Origin: Streptomyces sp. CB02959 | GTDB taxonomy: Bacteria > Actinomycetota > Actinomycetes > Streptomycetales > Streptomycetaceae | Direction: 5' to 3' | Length of the DNA: 64,000 bases | NCBI RefSeq assembly: GCF_002803155.1 | Contig: NZ_NNBP01000009.1 | Coordinates: 186,001 to 250,000 of the forward strand | Shown: piece by piece, positions 8,658 through 17,008 of the stretch | How the letters are laid out: each line of letters opens with the position of its first letter | Position numbering within the stretch: the stretch's first letter is position 1 | Program-made: the position numbers and the translations under genes | The notes under the pieces: generated by a model | What the model was told of the DNA's origin: nothing | Seen by the model: the letters and a program-made list of their open reading frames with translations, nothing else | Database searches by the model: none

Positions 8658-9371
8658 TCAGCGGCCGCCCGTGTTCGTGTAGAGCCGGGTTGCGTAGTAC
8701 GGGTCGTCCGGCGAGGTGAGTGTTCCGCCCAGCTGCGACCACGTTGCGCGCCCGTCGAGGACGGGGAGCGTGGCCGACCCCACGAAGCACAGCACCGCGG
8801 TGCGCGGGAACCGGGCGAGGGATTCCTCGATGTTGTCGAGCACCGAGGCGGCGACGTCCGTGGAGAACGGCTCGTAGAAGTAGAAGAAGCCCGCGTCGCC
8901 CGGGATCTCGAACTCCCGGGCGTCCTGGCACCGGACATCGATGGCGGGACGGCCGGAGTCCTCCGGCAGGCGTGCGATGTTCGCCCTGGCCGTCTCACAC
9001 AGAGCGCTGGAGAACTCCACGCCGACGACCCGCGTGAAGGGGAACTCGGCGGCGACGAGCAGCACCCGTCCCTTTCCTGATCCGAAGTCGACGAAGGAGA
9101 CGTCGGCAAGGCGGAATGCAGCGTTCCCGCGACCGGCGGCGGAGATCGCCTGGCGAATCGTGCGGACCGGCGTCGGTGAATAGCGCGAGTTGTGCACGAG
9201 CGTGGCGTCGTCCGCCTCCCGGATCTCCCAGGGCTCCACCGGCCCGCTCGTCTCCACACCGAGCGCCGCGTCAAATCCCTCGACGTCGTCGATGAAGGCC
9301 AGAGTGGCGTCGAACCGCTCGGTAAATTCCAGGGAATCGAGGGCGTTTCGCCGGGCGTTGTTGGCTGCCAT
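8658..9371 (-). CDS. Class I SAM-dependent methyltransferase
   Basis: This 237-residue protein has a central SAM site FVDFGSGKGRVLLVAAEF (motif I), the acidic motif II VVGVEFSSALCETARANI, and FYFYEPFS as the motif IV region. The leading 75 residues contain VHNSRYSPTPVRTIRQAI, a pattern seen in bacterial proteins related to histone-lysine/DOT1-like folds. The start at the MAANNARR methionine is supported by AAAGG just upstream. The substrate is unknown. It stands alone and its 3' end faces the isomerase-family gene. Confidence 0.82.
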   Translation of the reverse strand: MAANNARRNALDSLEFTERFDATLAFIDDVEGFDAALGVETSGPVEPWEIREADDATLVHNSRYSPTPVRTIRQAISAAGRGNAAFRLADVSFVDFGSGKGRVLLVAAEFPFTRVVGVEFSSALCETARANIARLPEDSGRPAIDVRCQDAREFEIPGDAGFFYFYEPFSTDVAASVLDNIEESLARFPRTAVLCFVGSATLPVLDGRATWSQLGGTLTSPDDPYYATRLYTNTGGR

Positions 9372-10210
9372 AAGACCTTTGCACGTCCCTCGTGGCCGGA
9401 AGGGGATCGGCCGTCCGGGGCGGATGCCGGAAACGGCTGGGCGCACGGCGGACGGGCGACCGGACGACGTGAGTCACGCATGTTCAACGCGTCCGTCGAC
9501 AGGAGTCGATCACGCTGGCGAATGGCGCGTTCGTCACCTATGACGCGGATCACACCCGGCCGAAGCGCATGGACGCACGACGGATCGCGCCCTCCGGGCT
9601 TCGGCGCTCCCCCCTTCACGGGTGGTTCGCACGCGGTGCGGAAACTGCGCTGACCTGCGGTCAAACACCCTTGATCGGCGTCCATTTGGGCGGATCGCAG
9701 CAGCCTGACCAGCCGACAGGAATTTCCTTGACGCACTCCGGATCGGCTGCTTGGCTCAAGCCACGGGCCCAGACCAGAGCCTGGTTGATGGGCATTAACA
9801 GTGCACGGGGGTTTAGCGTTGATGACCGAACACGGTCCGCGCCGAAGGGGATGCACCCAATTCTGGGCGCGTGCGCATGATGCATCACAGCTGCCTTTTG
9901 CCGGCGCGCCGCATTCGTGAGCGCCGCGCCCGGCCGCCGCGCTGACCGGACCGCATGACCAGTCGGCTCCCTTCCGCCTGTTCTCTCCGGTGCGCCGCGC
10001 AGCGCACGGCCGCGTAATACGTTTCGAAACCGCCTGAGTCCGCCCGGCCCGCGCCGCGGCAGGACCTCTTGTCGCGGGCTTCGAAAAACCTCCAATTCCC
10101 TGTGGCTACGCATGGATCGCTGGCCACGGCCTTTACTCCTGTACGCGTCAGTTGCGCGCACCGGCTCCTTCTGGACGACTCCGCCGTACGAAATCCACAG
10201 TTCCTCAGTC
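9372..10210. other. Long intergenic region (about 840 bases)
   Basis: This gap separates the minus-strand methyltransferase from the NRPS relic. It is locally less GC-rich than the coding neighbours. The only items noted are a 44-codon minus-strand frame (9661-9795, listed separately) and the perfect palindrome GTTTCGAAAC at 10021-10030, which could be an operator. No tRNA, CRISPR or insertion sequence is seen. Confidence 0.5.
9661..9795 (-). CDS. Candidate 44-residue peptide of unknown function
   Basis: An ATG at 9793-9795 opens a 44-codon frame that ends at 9661. The peptide finishes with a Cys-Cys pair and a Trp/Pro/Lys-rich tail (GWSGCCDPPKWTPIKGV). Third-position GC is about 70 percent, lower than in neighbouring genes. 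No purine-rich ribosome site precedes the ATG and no modifying enzyme is adjacent, so coding status is doubtful. It could be a small secreted or modified peptide, a relic, or chance. Confidence 0.2.
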   Translation of the reverse strand: MPINQALVWARGLSQAADPECVKEIPVGWSGCCDPPKWTPIKGV

Positions 10211-11108
10211 ATGCCCGATGAGGCAGGAAGAAGAAGGAATCAGATCGTGATCCCGTTGTCCTTCGCCCAGCGTCGACTGTGGTTTCTGCACAAGCTGGAA
10301 GGCCCGTCGGCCACGTACAACATGCCGCTGACGCTGCGGTTGAAGGGCGACGTCGACGCGGAGGCCCTGCGGACGGCGCTGCGCGATGTGATGGAACGTC
10401 ATGAATCGTTGCGCACCGTGTTCCCCGACGTGGACGGTGATCCGCACCAACTGGTCCTGGGGGCAGCCGAGTTCACCCTCGACTGGGAGTCCCGGCAGGT
10501 CACCGAGGTCGAACTCGCCGACGCACTGCACGCGGCCGCACGCCACACCTTCGACCTCTCCACCGACGTTCCCCTCCGCGCCCAGCTGTACCGGGTCGGC
10601 TCCGACGAGTGCGTCCTCCTGCTGCTGATCCACCACATCGCGGGCGACGGCTGGTCGATGGGCCCCCTCGCCCGCGACGTGCTTGAGGCGTACACCGCCC
10701 GGGCTGCGCCTCGCCCTGGGCCCGGAGACGGACTTCGCGGCCGTCGTGGAGCAGACCTCACGGCGCGTGGCGGAGGCACTGGAGCACCAGCGCTACCCGC
10801 AGGAGCACCTGGTGCGCGAGGTCCACCGACTCCCCGACGGGCGACGGCAGTTCGGTCCCGATGTCAACATCATGTCCTTCAACTACCGCGCCGACTACGC
10901 GGGGCACCGCTCCGTCGTCCACAGCCTGAGCGCCGGCCCGGTCGAGGACCTGTCGATCAACGTGTACGACCGGATGTACGGCCAGGGACTGCAGATCTCC
11001 TTCTTCGGCAACGCCGAGCTGTACACGTATGAGCAACTCGCCGGGCATGTAAGCGACTTCACGTCCCTGCTCCGCACGCTGCCCGCCCTCCTGGACGGCG
11101 CCTCCTGA
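10211..11108 (+). pseudogene. NRPS condensation domain relic
   Basis: The N-terminal half of a condensation domain begins IPLSFAQRRLWFLHKLEG and carries the intact catalytic motif HHIAGDG (10631-10651). At about 10,695-10,715 the frame changes. What follows in the new frame is the end of a condensation domain: FAAVVEQTSRRVAEALEHQ, PQEHLVREV, VNIMSFNYR and GPVEDLSINVYDR, stopping at 11108. About 150 central residues are missing, and there is no adenylation or carrier domain. A GTG at 10247 with GAAGAAGGAA upstream was probably the original start. It is the remnant of a lost NRPS gene, not a working enzyme. Confidence 0.75.
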
Positions 11109-11112
11109 CGCG

Positions 11113-12603
11113 TCAGGACACGGTCGGCAGGCCGGGCCCCGCGCACCGCACGTCCGTCGCCGGCACCGTTCCGTCGACGAGGTACGCCGCTGCGGCGCCG
11201 TCCACGCAGGCGTTGCCGCGGCTGGCGAACACGCCGTGGGAGTAGTCGCGGTCGAGCGTCACCAGGCGCGAGCCGGGCAGCAGCCGCCGCATCCGGTGCG
11301 CCCCCTCGATGGGGGTGACCGGGTCGTTCGCGGAGGCCACCAGCAGGACCGGCGGCGCGTCGGGGCTGCCGAGCGGGGTGCGGTGGGCGGGGCGGTGGTG
11401 CCAGTAGGCGCAGGTGGATGCCTCCATTCCGGTCAGGATCGGTTGGGGGTCGAGGCTCCGGGTGCGGCGGATGTCCGCGATGATCCGCCGGGGCGAAGAT
11501 GCCGGAGCGTCGGCGCATTTGACGATGCGGTTGGCGGCTTCGTAGGTGCGTGAGTCCGGGTCGGCGAAGGCGCTCGCGGGGCGGAGCCCGTCGACGACGG
11601 CGTCCTCCAGGTAGCCGCGCAGACCGTCGGCGAGGCCCGTCCAGCGTTCCGTGCGGCCCAGCGCGCGGTACACGGCGCGGTCGAACTCCGCGGGTCCGAA
11701 GCCGTTCACCGGCCGGGCGGCGAGCCCCGCGCGGACGCGCAGGTAGGCTCCGCGGACCTGGTGCGCGGCGCCGCCCAGTCGGAAGCGGTCGTCGTGGTCG
11801 GCGGCCCAGGCGAGGAACCGGTCGCGTTGGCGCAGCAGCGCCCGGCTCTGGACGAGGTCGAAGTCGTACCAGTCCCAGGGCCCGACCACGCTGTCGAGCA
11901 CCATGCGTCCGGTGCGCCGCGGGAAACGCGCCGCGTAGGCGGCACCGAGGTAGCTGCCGTAGGAGACACCGAGGAAGTGCGTCCTGGGTTCGCCGAGCGC
12001 GGCGCGTATCGCGTCCATGTCCCGCACGGTCTGTTCCGTGGAGAGGTGGGGCAGCACCGTTTTCGCACCCGTCGCGCAGTCGTCGGCCATACCGCGCAGT
12101 GAGGTCAGGTAGGCCCGTTCTGCGGCGGGGCCGACGGGTACGGGGTCCGGGCCCGGGGCGGCGAAGAGGCCCCCCATGGCGCCGCAGTCGACGGGTGCGC
12201 TCCGCCCGACGCCGCGCGGGTCGAAGCCGATGACGTCGTACGAACGCCGGACGCTCGCCGGGAGTTTGGCGCGCTTGGTGACCGCGTAGGGCAGTCCGGA
12301 GCCGCCCGGTCCGCCCGGGTTGACCAGCAGGGCGCCGCGCCGCTCGGCGGGGCCGCCCGAGGCGCGCACCCGGGAGACGGCCAGGTCGATCAGCGGCCCC
12401 TGGGGCCGGTCCCAGTCCAGCGGCACGGTCAGCCGGGCGCACTCCACGCGGTCCGGCGCCGGCGGAGCGGGGACGGAGGCGGGGCAGGCGCCGAAGCGGA
12501 GCGCGGCCGGAGCCGCGGCCCGGGCGGGAGCGGCGGGGAGTGCGGTGGCGGCGAGGGCCGTCAGCGCGCACAGCAGGGCCGTGCGGTGTGCGAAGGGGAT
12601 CAA
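11113..12603 (-). CDS. Secreted tripeptidyl-aminopeptidase-type alpha/beta hydrolase, divergent to the metal-linked operon
   Basis: This 496-residue protein opens with a Sec signal peptide (RTALLCALTALAATALPAAPARAAA). It has the TAP-family order: VNPGGPGGSG, GFDPRGVGRS, nucleophile elbow GVSYGSYLG (Ser214), acid region ASANDPVTPIEGAHRM, histidine region DYSHGVFASRGNACVD. It hydrolyses N-terminal peptides outside the cell, by family. GGAGG lies upstream of the ATG. Its promoter region contains the Fur/Zur-type box at 12637-12655, shared with the divergent ten-gene operon. Metal-dependent co-regulation is therefore plausible, and the protease could supply peptides or metal (inference). Confidence 0.88.
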   Translation of the reverse strand: MIPFAHRTALLCALTALAATALPAAPARAAAPAALRFGACPASVPAPPAPDRVECARLTVPLDWDRPQGPLIDLAVSRVRASGGPAERRGALLVNPGGPGGSGLPYAVTKRAKLPASVRRSYDVIGFDPRGVGRSAPVDCGAMGGLFAAPGPDPVPVGPAAERAYLTSLRGMADDCATGAKTVLPHLSTEQTVRDMDAIRAALGEPRTHFLGVSYGSYLGAAYAARFPRRTGRMVLDSVVGPWDWYDFDLVQSRALLRQRDRFLAWAADHDDRFRLGGAAHQVRGAYLRVRAGLAARPVNGFGPAEFDRAVYRALGRTERWTGLADGLRGYLEDAVVDGLRPASAFADPDSRTYEAANRIVKCADAPASSPRRIIADIRRTRSLDPQPILTGMEASTCAYWHHRPAHRTPLGSPDAPPVLLVASANDPVTPIEGAHRMRRLLPGSRLVTLDRDYSHGVFASRGNACVDGAAAAYLVDGTVPATDVRCAGPGLPTVS

Positions 12604-12636
12604 GGGAGTGCCTCCGGTGATGGGCAGCGGCTATAT

Positions 12637-12655
12637 GACAATGAAAATGATTATC
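12637..12655. promoter_or_regulatory. Fur/Zur-type box between peptidase and metallophore-like operon
   Basis: GACAATGAAAATGATTATC matches the classical Fur-family 19-mer GATAATGATAATCATTATC at 16 of 19 positions. The core ATGAAAATGATTATC is close to actinobacterial Zur sites. It lies 34 bases from the minus-strand peptidase start and 94 bases from the GTG of the operon, so one repressor dimer could control both. In Streptomyces, Fur-family regulators of this site type are chiefly Zur (zinc); iron is normally handled by DtxR-type boxes. Zinc control is therefore the more likely reading (inference). Confidence 0.7.
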
Positions 12656-12748
12656 GATAACGTGTCCTCTCGGCAACGCCGACCGCCTCTCCCCAGGGGC
12701 GTCCTCGGGCTGCCCTGATATCTGCACGTCAGCCCGGGAAGGGGAGTT

Positions 12749-14005
12749 GTGGCTCATCTACTGGTGGTCGAGAGCTGGGTCGGATCGATGAGCAGGTTGC
12801 TGCCACGGGCCATTCGGGAGGGCGGGCACGAGTTCACCTTCCTCACCCGCGACCTGCACCACTACCTGCGCTCCGCCCCCGAGGGAACGGCGCACCCCCT
12901 CCTCGCCGCACGCCACGTGCTCACCGCGGACACCAACGACACCGCGGCCCTGCTGCCCCTTCTGGAACGGCTGCACCCGGTCCTGGGATTCGACGGCGTG
13001 GTCACGTCCTGCGACTACTACCTCCCCGCCGCGGCGCGGATCGCCGGACACCTGGGCCTGCCGGGCCCGCGCCCCGAGGCGGTCGAGAACGCCTGCCGCA
13101 AGGACGCCACCCGCCGCATCCTCGCCGACGCCGGACTGCCCGGACCGCGCTTCGCCGTCCACGAGGAGTGGGCCGACCTCGCGGGCGCCGCGCGGCGGAT
13201 CGGCTATCCGCTGGTCGTCAAGCCGGTCGACCTGTGCGCGGGCATGTACGTACGCCGGGTGGACGACGAGACCCAACTCGCCGCAGCAGTAAGGGCATTG
13301 GCCGACTACCCGGTCAATGCGCGCGGGCAGCGGCGGACCCCCGTGGTCATGCTTGAGGAGATGTTGGACGGCCCCGAGGTGAGCGTCGAGACGGTCTCGC
13401 ACGCCGGCACGGTCGAGGTGGTCGGCGTGACCGACAAGAGCGTCGGCGGGGCGCCCGCGTTCATCGAGACCGGGCACATGTTCCCCGCGGCGCTGACGGC
13501 CGCGGAGACCGAGGCCGCCGAGCAGACCGCACTGGCCGCACTCAAGGCGCTCGACCTGACCGACGGTGTCGTGGCGCACACCGAGATCAAACTGACCTCC
13601 GAGGGTCCCCGGGTCGTCGAGGTCAACCCGCGCCCGGCCGGAAACCGCATCACCGAACTCGTCCGCCACGTCACGGGCATCGACCTCGCCGCGGCCTTCG
13701 TGGACGTCGCCCTGGGCCGCGCCCCCGACCTCCGGCGCAGCGACACCGGGTTGCGCAGCGCCGCCATCGGCTTCCTCGTACCGCACACCGCGGGCACCCT
13801 CGCGTCCCTGGGAGACGGCCCGCCGCGGGACGCGCCGGACGTACTGGAGCTCCAACTCGCCGAGCCCGGAAAGCAGGTGAAGGCGGCGGGCAGCAACAAC
13901 GAGTACCTCGGCCACATCATGGCGGGCGACCCGGCGGGCACCGGCGCCCGCGGCCGGGTCGAGGCCCTGCTCGCCGAAGTGCGGTCCGGACTGGTGATCC
14001 GATGA
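12749..14005 (+). CDS. ATP-grasp carboxylate-amine ligase, first gene of metallophore-like operon
   Basis: This 418-residue protein has the ATP-grasp fold: an N-terminal pre-ATP domain (HLLVVESWVGS, GVVTSCDYYLPAAARIAGHLGLPGP), the small ATP-binding region (CRKDATRRILADAGLPGP, YPLVVKPVDLCAG with the ATP-binding Lys) and the Mg-binding end VVEVNPRPAGNRITELV. The closest styles are dipeptide and amino-acid ligases of the BacD/DdaF type, which join a carboxylate to an amine through an acyl phosphate. It starts with GTG behind GGGGAG. Its stop overlaps the next ATG (ATGA). With an epimerase downstream, an amino-acid-to-amino-acid ligation is likely (inference). Confidence 0.88.
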   Translation: MAHLLVVESWVGSMSRLLPRAIREGGHEFTFLTRDLHHYLRSAPEGTAHPLLAARHVLTADTNDTAALLPLLERLHPVLGFDGVVTSCDYYLPAAARIAGHLGLPGPRPEAVENACRKDATRRILADAGLPGPRFAVHEEWADLAGAARRIGYPLVVKPVDLCAGMYVRRVDDETQLAAAVRALADYPVNARGQRRTPVVMLEEMLDGPEVSVETVSHAGTVEVVGVTDKSVGGAPAFIETGHMFPAALTAAETEAAEQTALAALKALDLTDGVVAHTEIKLTSEGPRVVEVNPRPAGNRITELVRHVTGIDLAAAFVDVALGRAPDLRRSDTGLRSAAIGFLVPHTAGTLASLGDGPPRDAPDVLELQLAEPGKQVKAAGSNNEYLGHIMAGDPAGTGARGRVEALLAEVRSGLVIR

Positions 14006-14862
14006 CCTCCGCCCTCTCCACGGCCGTCCACCGGACGACCTACGACGCACTCATACGGCGCACCCTGGCCGGCGAGCTGGGACCGGATCCCGCCGGACAG
14101 CGGATCTCCGTGGCCTTCACCACCCGGCAGGCCGTACGGCACGACGGGCGCGGCACCGGGTACCGCAACGAGGTGCTCAGCCTGCGGCTCGGCGGGGCCG
14201 TCGGCTCGTGCGCGGTCGAGCCCGGCGCACTGTCCGACGACGCGGTCGAGGAGTGCGTGGGCGCCGATGTGGCGCGACTGCTGGGACATCCGCTGCTGCC
14301 GGTGCGGGTGGCGGCGCTCGACGCGTATCTGATGCACATCACCCCGCACACCCCGGAGCACGGGGCCCGGCCCGCGCCGCTGCCGGCCGGGACGTCGCTG
14401 GCGAAGTCCCGGGCGCGGGCGCGGGCCGTCGTCGAACTCCTCGACCTGCCGCCGGGGGCGACGGTGCTCGTGGTGGGTGTCGTCAACTCGCTGCTGGAAG
14501 AGCTGCGTTCGCGCGGCCTCGGTTACGTGCCGTGCGACCTCAAGGGCGGGACGACCGAGTGGGACGAGCCGGTCGTCACCGACGCGCTCGCCGCGGCCGG
14601 GCCGTGCGCGGCGCTGCTGGTGTCCGGGATGACGCTGGGCAACGGAACCTTCGAGCCGCTGCGGGAGCACGCGCTGCGGTACGGCAAGCAGCTGGTGATG
14701 TTCGCCCAGACCGGCAGCGCGGTCCTGCCGCGCTTCCTCGGTCACGGGGTGAGCGCGGTGTGCGCGGAGCCGTACCCCTTCTTCTGGCTGGACGGCGGCC
14801 CCGGCACCGTCCACCGCTACCACCACCGTCACCGCGCGGACCGTCCCGGAGGCTCCCAGTGA
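14002..14862 (+). CDS. DUF364 (putative heavy-metal chelation domain) protein
   Basis: The 286-residue protein matches the DUF364/Rossmann-like family: an N-terminal enolase-like alpha/beta part (ISVAFTTRQAVRHDGRGTGYRNEVLSLRL), a central DAYLMHITPHTP segment and a Rossmann-like C-terminal half (TVLVVGVVNSLLEELRSRGLGYVPCDLKGG, ALLVSGMTLGNGTFEPL, VMFAQTGSAVLPRFLGHGVSAV). Family members sit near metal and molybdenum/tungsten genes, but no enzymatic role is firmly known to me. It overlaps both neighbours by 4 bases (ATGA, GTGA), so it is co-translated with the ligase and the PLP enzyme and probably takes part in the same pathway. Confidence 0.75.
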   Translation: MTSALSTAVHRTTYDALIRRTLAGELGPDPAGQRISVAFTTRQAVRHDGRGTGYRNEVLSLRLGGAVGSCAVEPGALSDDAVEECVGADVARLLGHPLLPVRVAALDAYLMHITPHTPEHGARPAPLPAGTSLAKSRARARAVVELLDLPPGATVLVVGVVNSLLEELRSRGLGYVPCDLKGGTTEWDEPVVTDALAAAGPCAALLVSGMTLGNGTFEPLREHALRYGKQLVMFAQTGSAVLPRFLGHGVSAVCAEPYPFFWLDGGPGTVHRYHHRHRADRPGGSQ

Positions 14863-15950
14863 CCGTGACCGACGTCGGGCCGGTCGTCGCCCGCCCGGAG
14901 CTGCTCACCCTGCTCGGCCGCACGCCGCTGGTGCGCATCACCACCGAGCTGGCGGGTCCGCACCCCGGTTTCTGGGCCAAGCTCGAAGGTCTCGGCGCGG
15001 GCGGTATGAAGGCGCGCGCCGCGGTGTCGATGCTGCTGGGTGCCCGCGCACGCGGTGAACTGCGTCCCGGCGCACCGGTGGTGGAGTCCACGTCGGGCAC
15101 ACTCGGCATCGGGCTCGCCTTCGCAGGACAGGCCCTCGGCCACCCCGTCGCACTGGTCGGCGACAGCGAACTGGAGCCTTCCGTACGGCAGTTGCTGCGC
15201 AGCCACGGGGTGCGTCTCGAACTGGTGGACCGGCCGGCCCCCGAAGGCGGCTGGCAGGCGGCCCGGCTGGCCCGGCTGCGCGAGCTGCTCGCGGTGCTGC
15301 CCGACGCCTACTGGCCCGACCAGTACAACAACCCCGACAACACCGCCGGTTACGCCTCGCTCGCCGCCGAACTCGCCGTGCAGCTGGACCATGTGGACGT
15401 CCTGGTGTGCAGCGTCGGCACCGGCGGGCACAGCGCCGGGATCATCGGCCCGCTGCGTCGGCACTGGCCCGCGCTGCGGCTGATCGGCGTCGACGCCACC
15501 GGGTCGACGATCTTCGGCCAGCCGGCCCGCCCGAGGCTGATGCGCGGCCTGGGCAGCAGCATCCACCCGCGCAACGTCGCCTACGACGCCTTCGACGAGG
15601 TCCACTGGGTCGGCCCGGCCGAGGCGGTGGACAGCTGCCGCCGCCTGGCCCGCGGCAGCTTCGTCAGCGGCGGCTGGAGCACGGGGGCGGTGGCGCGGGT
15701 CGCGGCCTGGGCCTCCCGTGTGCATCCCGGCGCGGTGGTCGCGACCGTCTTCCCCGACGGCCCGCACCGCTACCTCGGCACCGTCTACGACGACGGCTTC
15801 GCCGCCGCGCACGGCCTCGCCCCGTCCGCCGCGGCCGTCCGGCCCGTCGAGATCCCCCACCCCCGCGCGGCCGAGGCCACCGGCTGGGCGCGGTGCACGC
15901 GCGTCGCCGATCCGCTCCGGGCCACTCCCCCTTCGGAAAGGAACCCATGA
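14859..15950 (+). CDS. Cysteine-synthase-fold PLP enzyme (beta-replacement type)
   Basis: This 363-residue fold-type II PLP protein has LLGRTPLVRI, the Schiff-base lysine Lys51 in GAGGMKARAA, the substrate loop ESTSGTLGIGLA (cysteine synthases have TSGNTG) and the phosphate cradle GTGGHSAG. The altered loops suggest a substrate other than sulfide. Relatives such as SbnA join O-phosphoserine to an amine nucleophile, making diaminopropionate-type units. The GTG start overlaps the previous stop (GTGA) and its own stop overlaps the next ATG. The expected role is to build an unusual diamino acid for the ligase (inference). Confidence 0.85.
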   Translation: MTVTDVGPVVARPELLTLLGRTPLVRITTELAGPHPGFWAKLEGLGAGGMKARAAVSMLLGARARGELRPGAPVVESTSGTLGIGLAFAGQALGHPVALVGDSELEPSVRQLLRSHGVRLELVDRPAPEGGWQAARLARLRELLAVLPDAYWPDQYNNPDNTAGYASLAAELAVQLDHVDVLVCSVGTGGHSAGIIGPLRRHWPALRLIGVDATGSTIFGQPARPRLMRGLGSSIHPRNVAYDAFDEVHWVGPAEAVDSCRRLARGSFVSGGWSTGAVARVAAWASRVHPGAVVATVFPDGPHRYLGTVYDDGFAAAHGLAPSAAAVRPVEIPHPRAAEATGWARCTRVADPLRATPPSERNP

Positions 15951-17008
15951 AGGCCAGCCGGCGCACCGTACGCCTCGAACTCACCGAGCCGCTGCGCATC
16001 TCCCGCTCCACGATGTCCGCCCGGGAAGCCGTGTGGCTGACCGTCGAACACGACGGCCTGCACGGCCACGGCGAGGCCGTGACGAGCGTCTACCAGGGTC
16101 TCGGCACCGAGACGCTCCAAGGGCTCTTCGCCGCCGTCGGCACGGCCCTTCGCCGCTTCGCCGACCCCGAGAGTGCCCTGGAGGCCCTGCGGGCGGGCGA
16201 GTTGGCCGGCGCGGACACTCCCCCGGCCGTGATCGCCGCCGTGGACGCCGCGCTGCTCGACCTGGTCGGCAAGCGGGCGGCACGTCCCGTGCACCGGCTC
16301 CTCGGTGCGCGCGTCGCCCCGGTCGCCGCCACGGCCCGGACCCTCGGCATCATGTCGCCCCTACGCGCCGCCGCCGAGGCCCGGCGTCTGGCCGCCGACG
16401 GCTTCGAGGTGCTCAAGGTCAAGGCGGGCGCGCCCGATGCCGAGGACGACATGGAGCGCATCCGTGTCATCCGCGACGCGGCGCCCGGGGCACGGCTGCT
16501 GGTCGACCCGAACGGTGCCTGGAGCACGGCCCGGGCCACCGCCCTGCTGCCCCGCCTCGCCGACCTGGGCGTGGCGGCCGTGGAACAGCCCCTCGCTCCG
16601 GGCGACCCCGACGCCCTGGGCTCGCTCGCCGAGAAGTCGCCCCTGCCGATCATCGCCGACGAGGACGCCGTGGGTTTCGACGACGCCCGGCGGCTGGCCG
16701 GACGGGTCCACGGCATCAACGTCAAGCTCGCCAAGTGCGGCGGCGTGCACGCGGCGCTGCGCATCGCCGCACTGCTCGAAGGCAGCGGCACCGGGCTGAT
16801 GCTCGGTTGCCTGACCGCCAGCAGCCTCGGACTCGCCCCCGCCGTGCACCTCGCCGACCGCGCCCGCTGGGTCGACCTCGACGGGCATCTGCTGCTCGCG
16901 CACGACCCGTGGACGGGGATCGGGGGCGAGGACGGCTTCGTACGCGCCGGTGCCCTGCCCGGACTCGGCGTGGAGCCGCGGGAGGTGGGCCGTGAAGACC
17001 TGGCATGA
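15947..17008 (+). CDS. Enolase-superfamily dipeptide epimerase
   Basis: This 353-residue member of the muconate-lactonizing subgroup has catalytic lysines at the KVK motif (Lys157, Lys159) and at NVK (Lys260), and metal ligands Asp187, Glu213 and Asp238. The C-terminal VDLDGHLLL (Asp310, Asp312) is the DxD motif that holds the free amino group of dipeptides in Ala-Glu-type epimerases. It therefore very probably inverts the second residue of an L,L-dipeptide to L,D. GGAAAGG precedes the ATG, which overlaps the PLP gene stop. Placed after an ATP-grasp ligase, it should act on the ligase product. Murein-recycling use is less likely in this operon. Confidence 0.88.
   Translation: MKASRRTVRLELTEPLRISRSTMSAREAVWLTVEHDGLHGHGEAVTSVYQGLGTETLQGLFAAVGTALRRFADPESALEALRAGELAGADTPPAVIAAVDAALLDLVGKRAARPVHRLLGARVAPVAATARTLGIMSPLRAAAEARRLAADGFEVLKVKAGAPDAEDDMERIRVIRDAAPGARLLVDPNGAWSTARATALLPRLADLGVAAVEQPLAPGDPDALGSLAEKSPLPIIADEDAVGFDDARRLAGRVHGINVKLAKCGGVHAALRIAALLEGSGTGLMLGCLTASSLGLAPAVHLADRARWVDLDGHLLLAHDPWTGIGGEDGFVRAGALPGLGVEPREVGREDLA

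Noticed and set aside
6752..9856. Minus-strand open frame of 1,034 codons
   Set aside because: It crosses ZIP, isomerase and methyltransferase genes and has no family features.
9372..10210. tRNA, CRISPR array or insertion sequence in the long gap
   Set aside because: No cloverleaf, regular repeats or transposase fragments were seen here or in the other gaps.
10112..10210. Upstream ATG at 10112 for the NRPS relic
   Set aside because: The added residues have no similarity to condensation domains and no ribosome site precedes them; the homology begins near the GTG at 10247.
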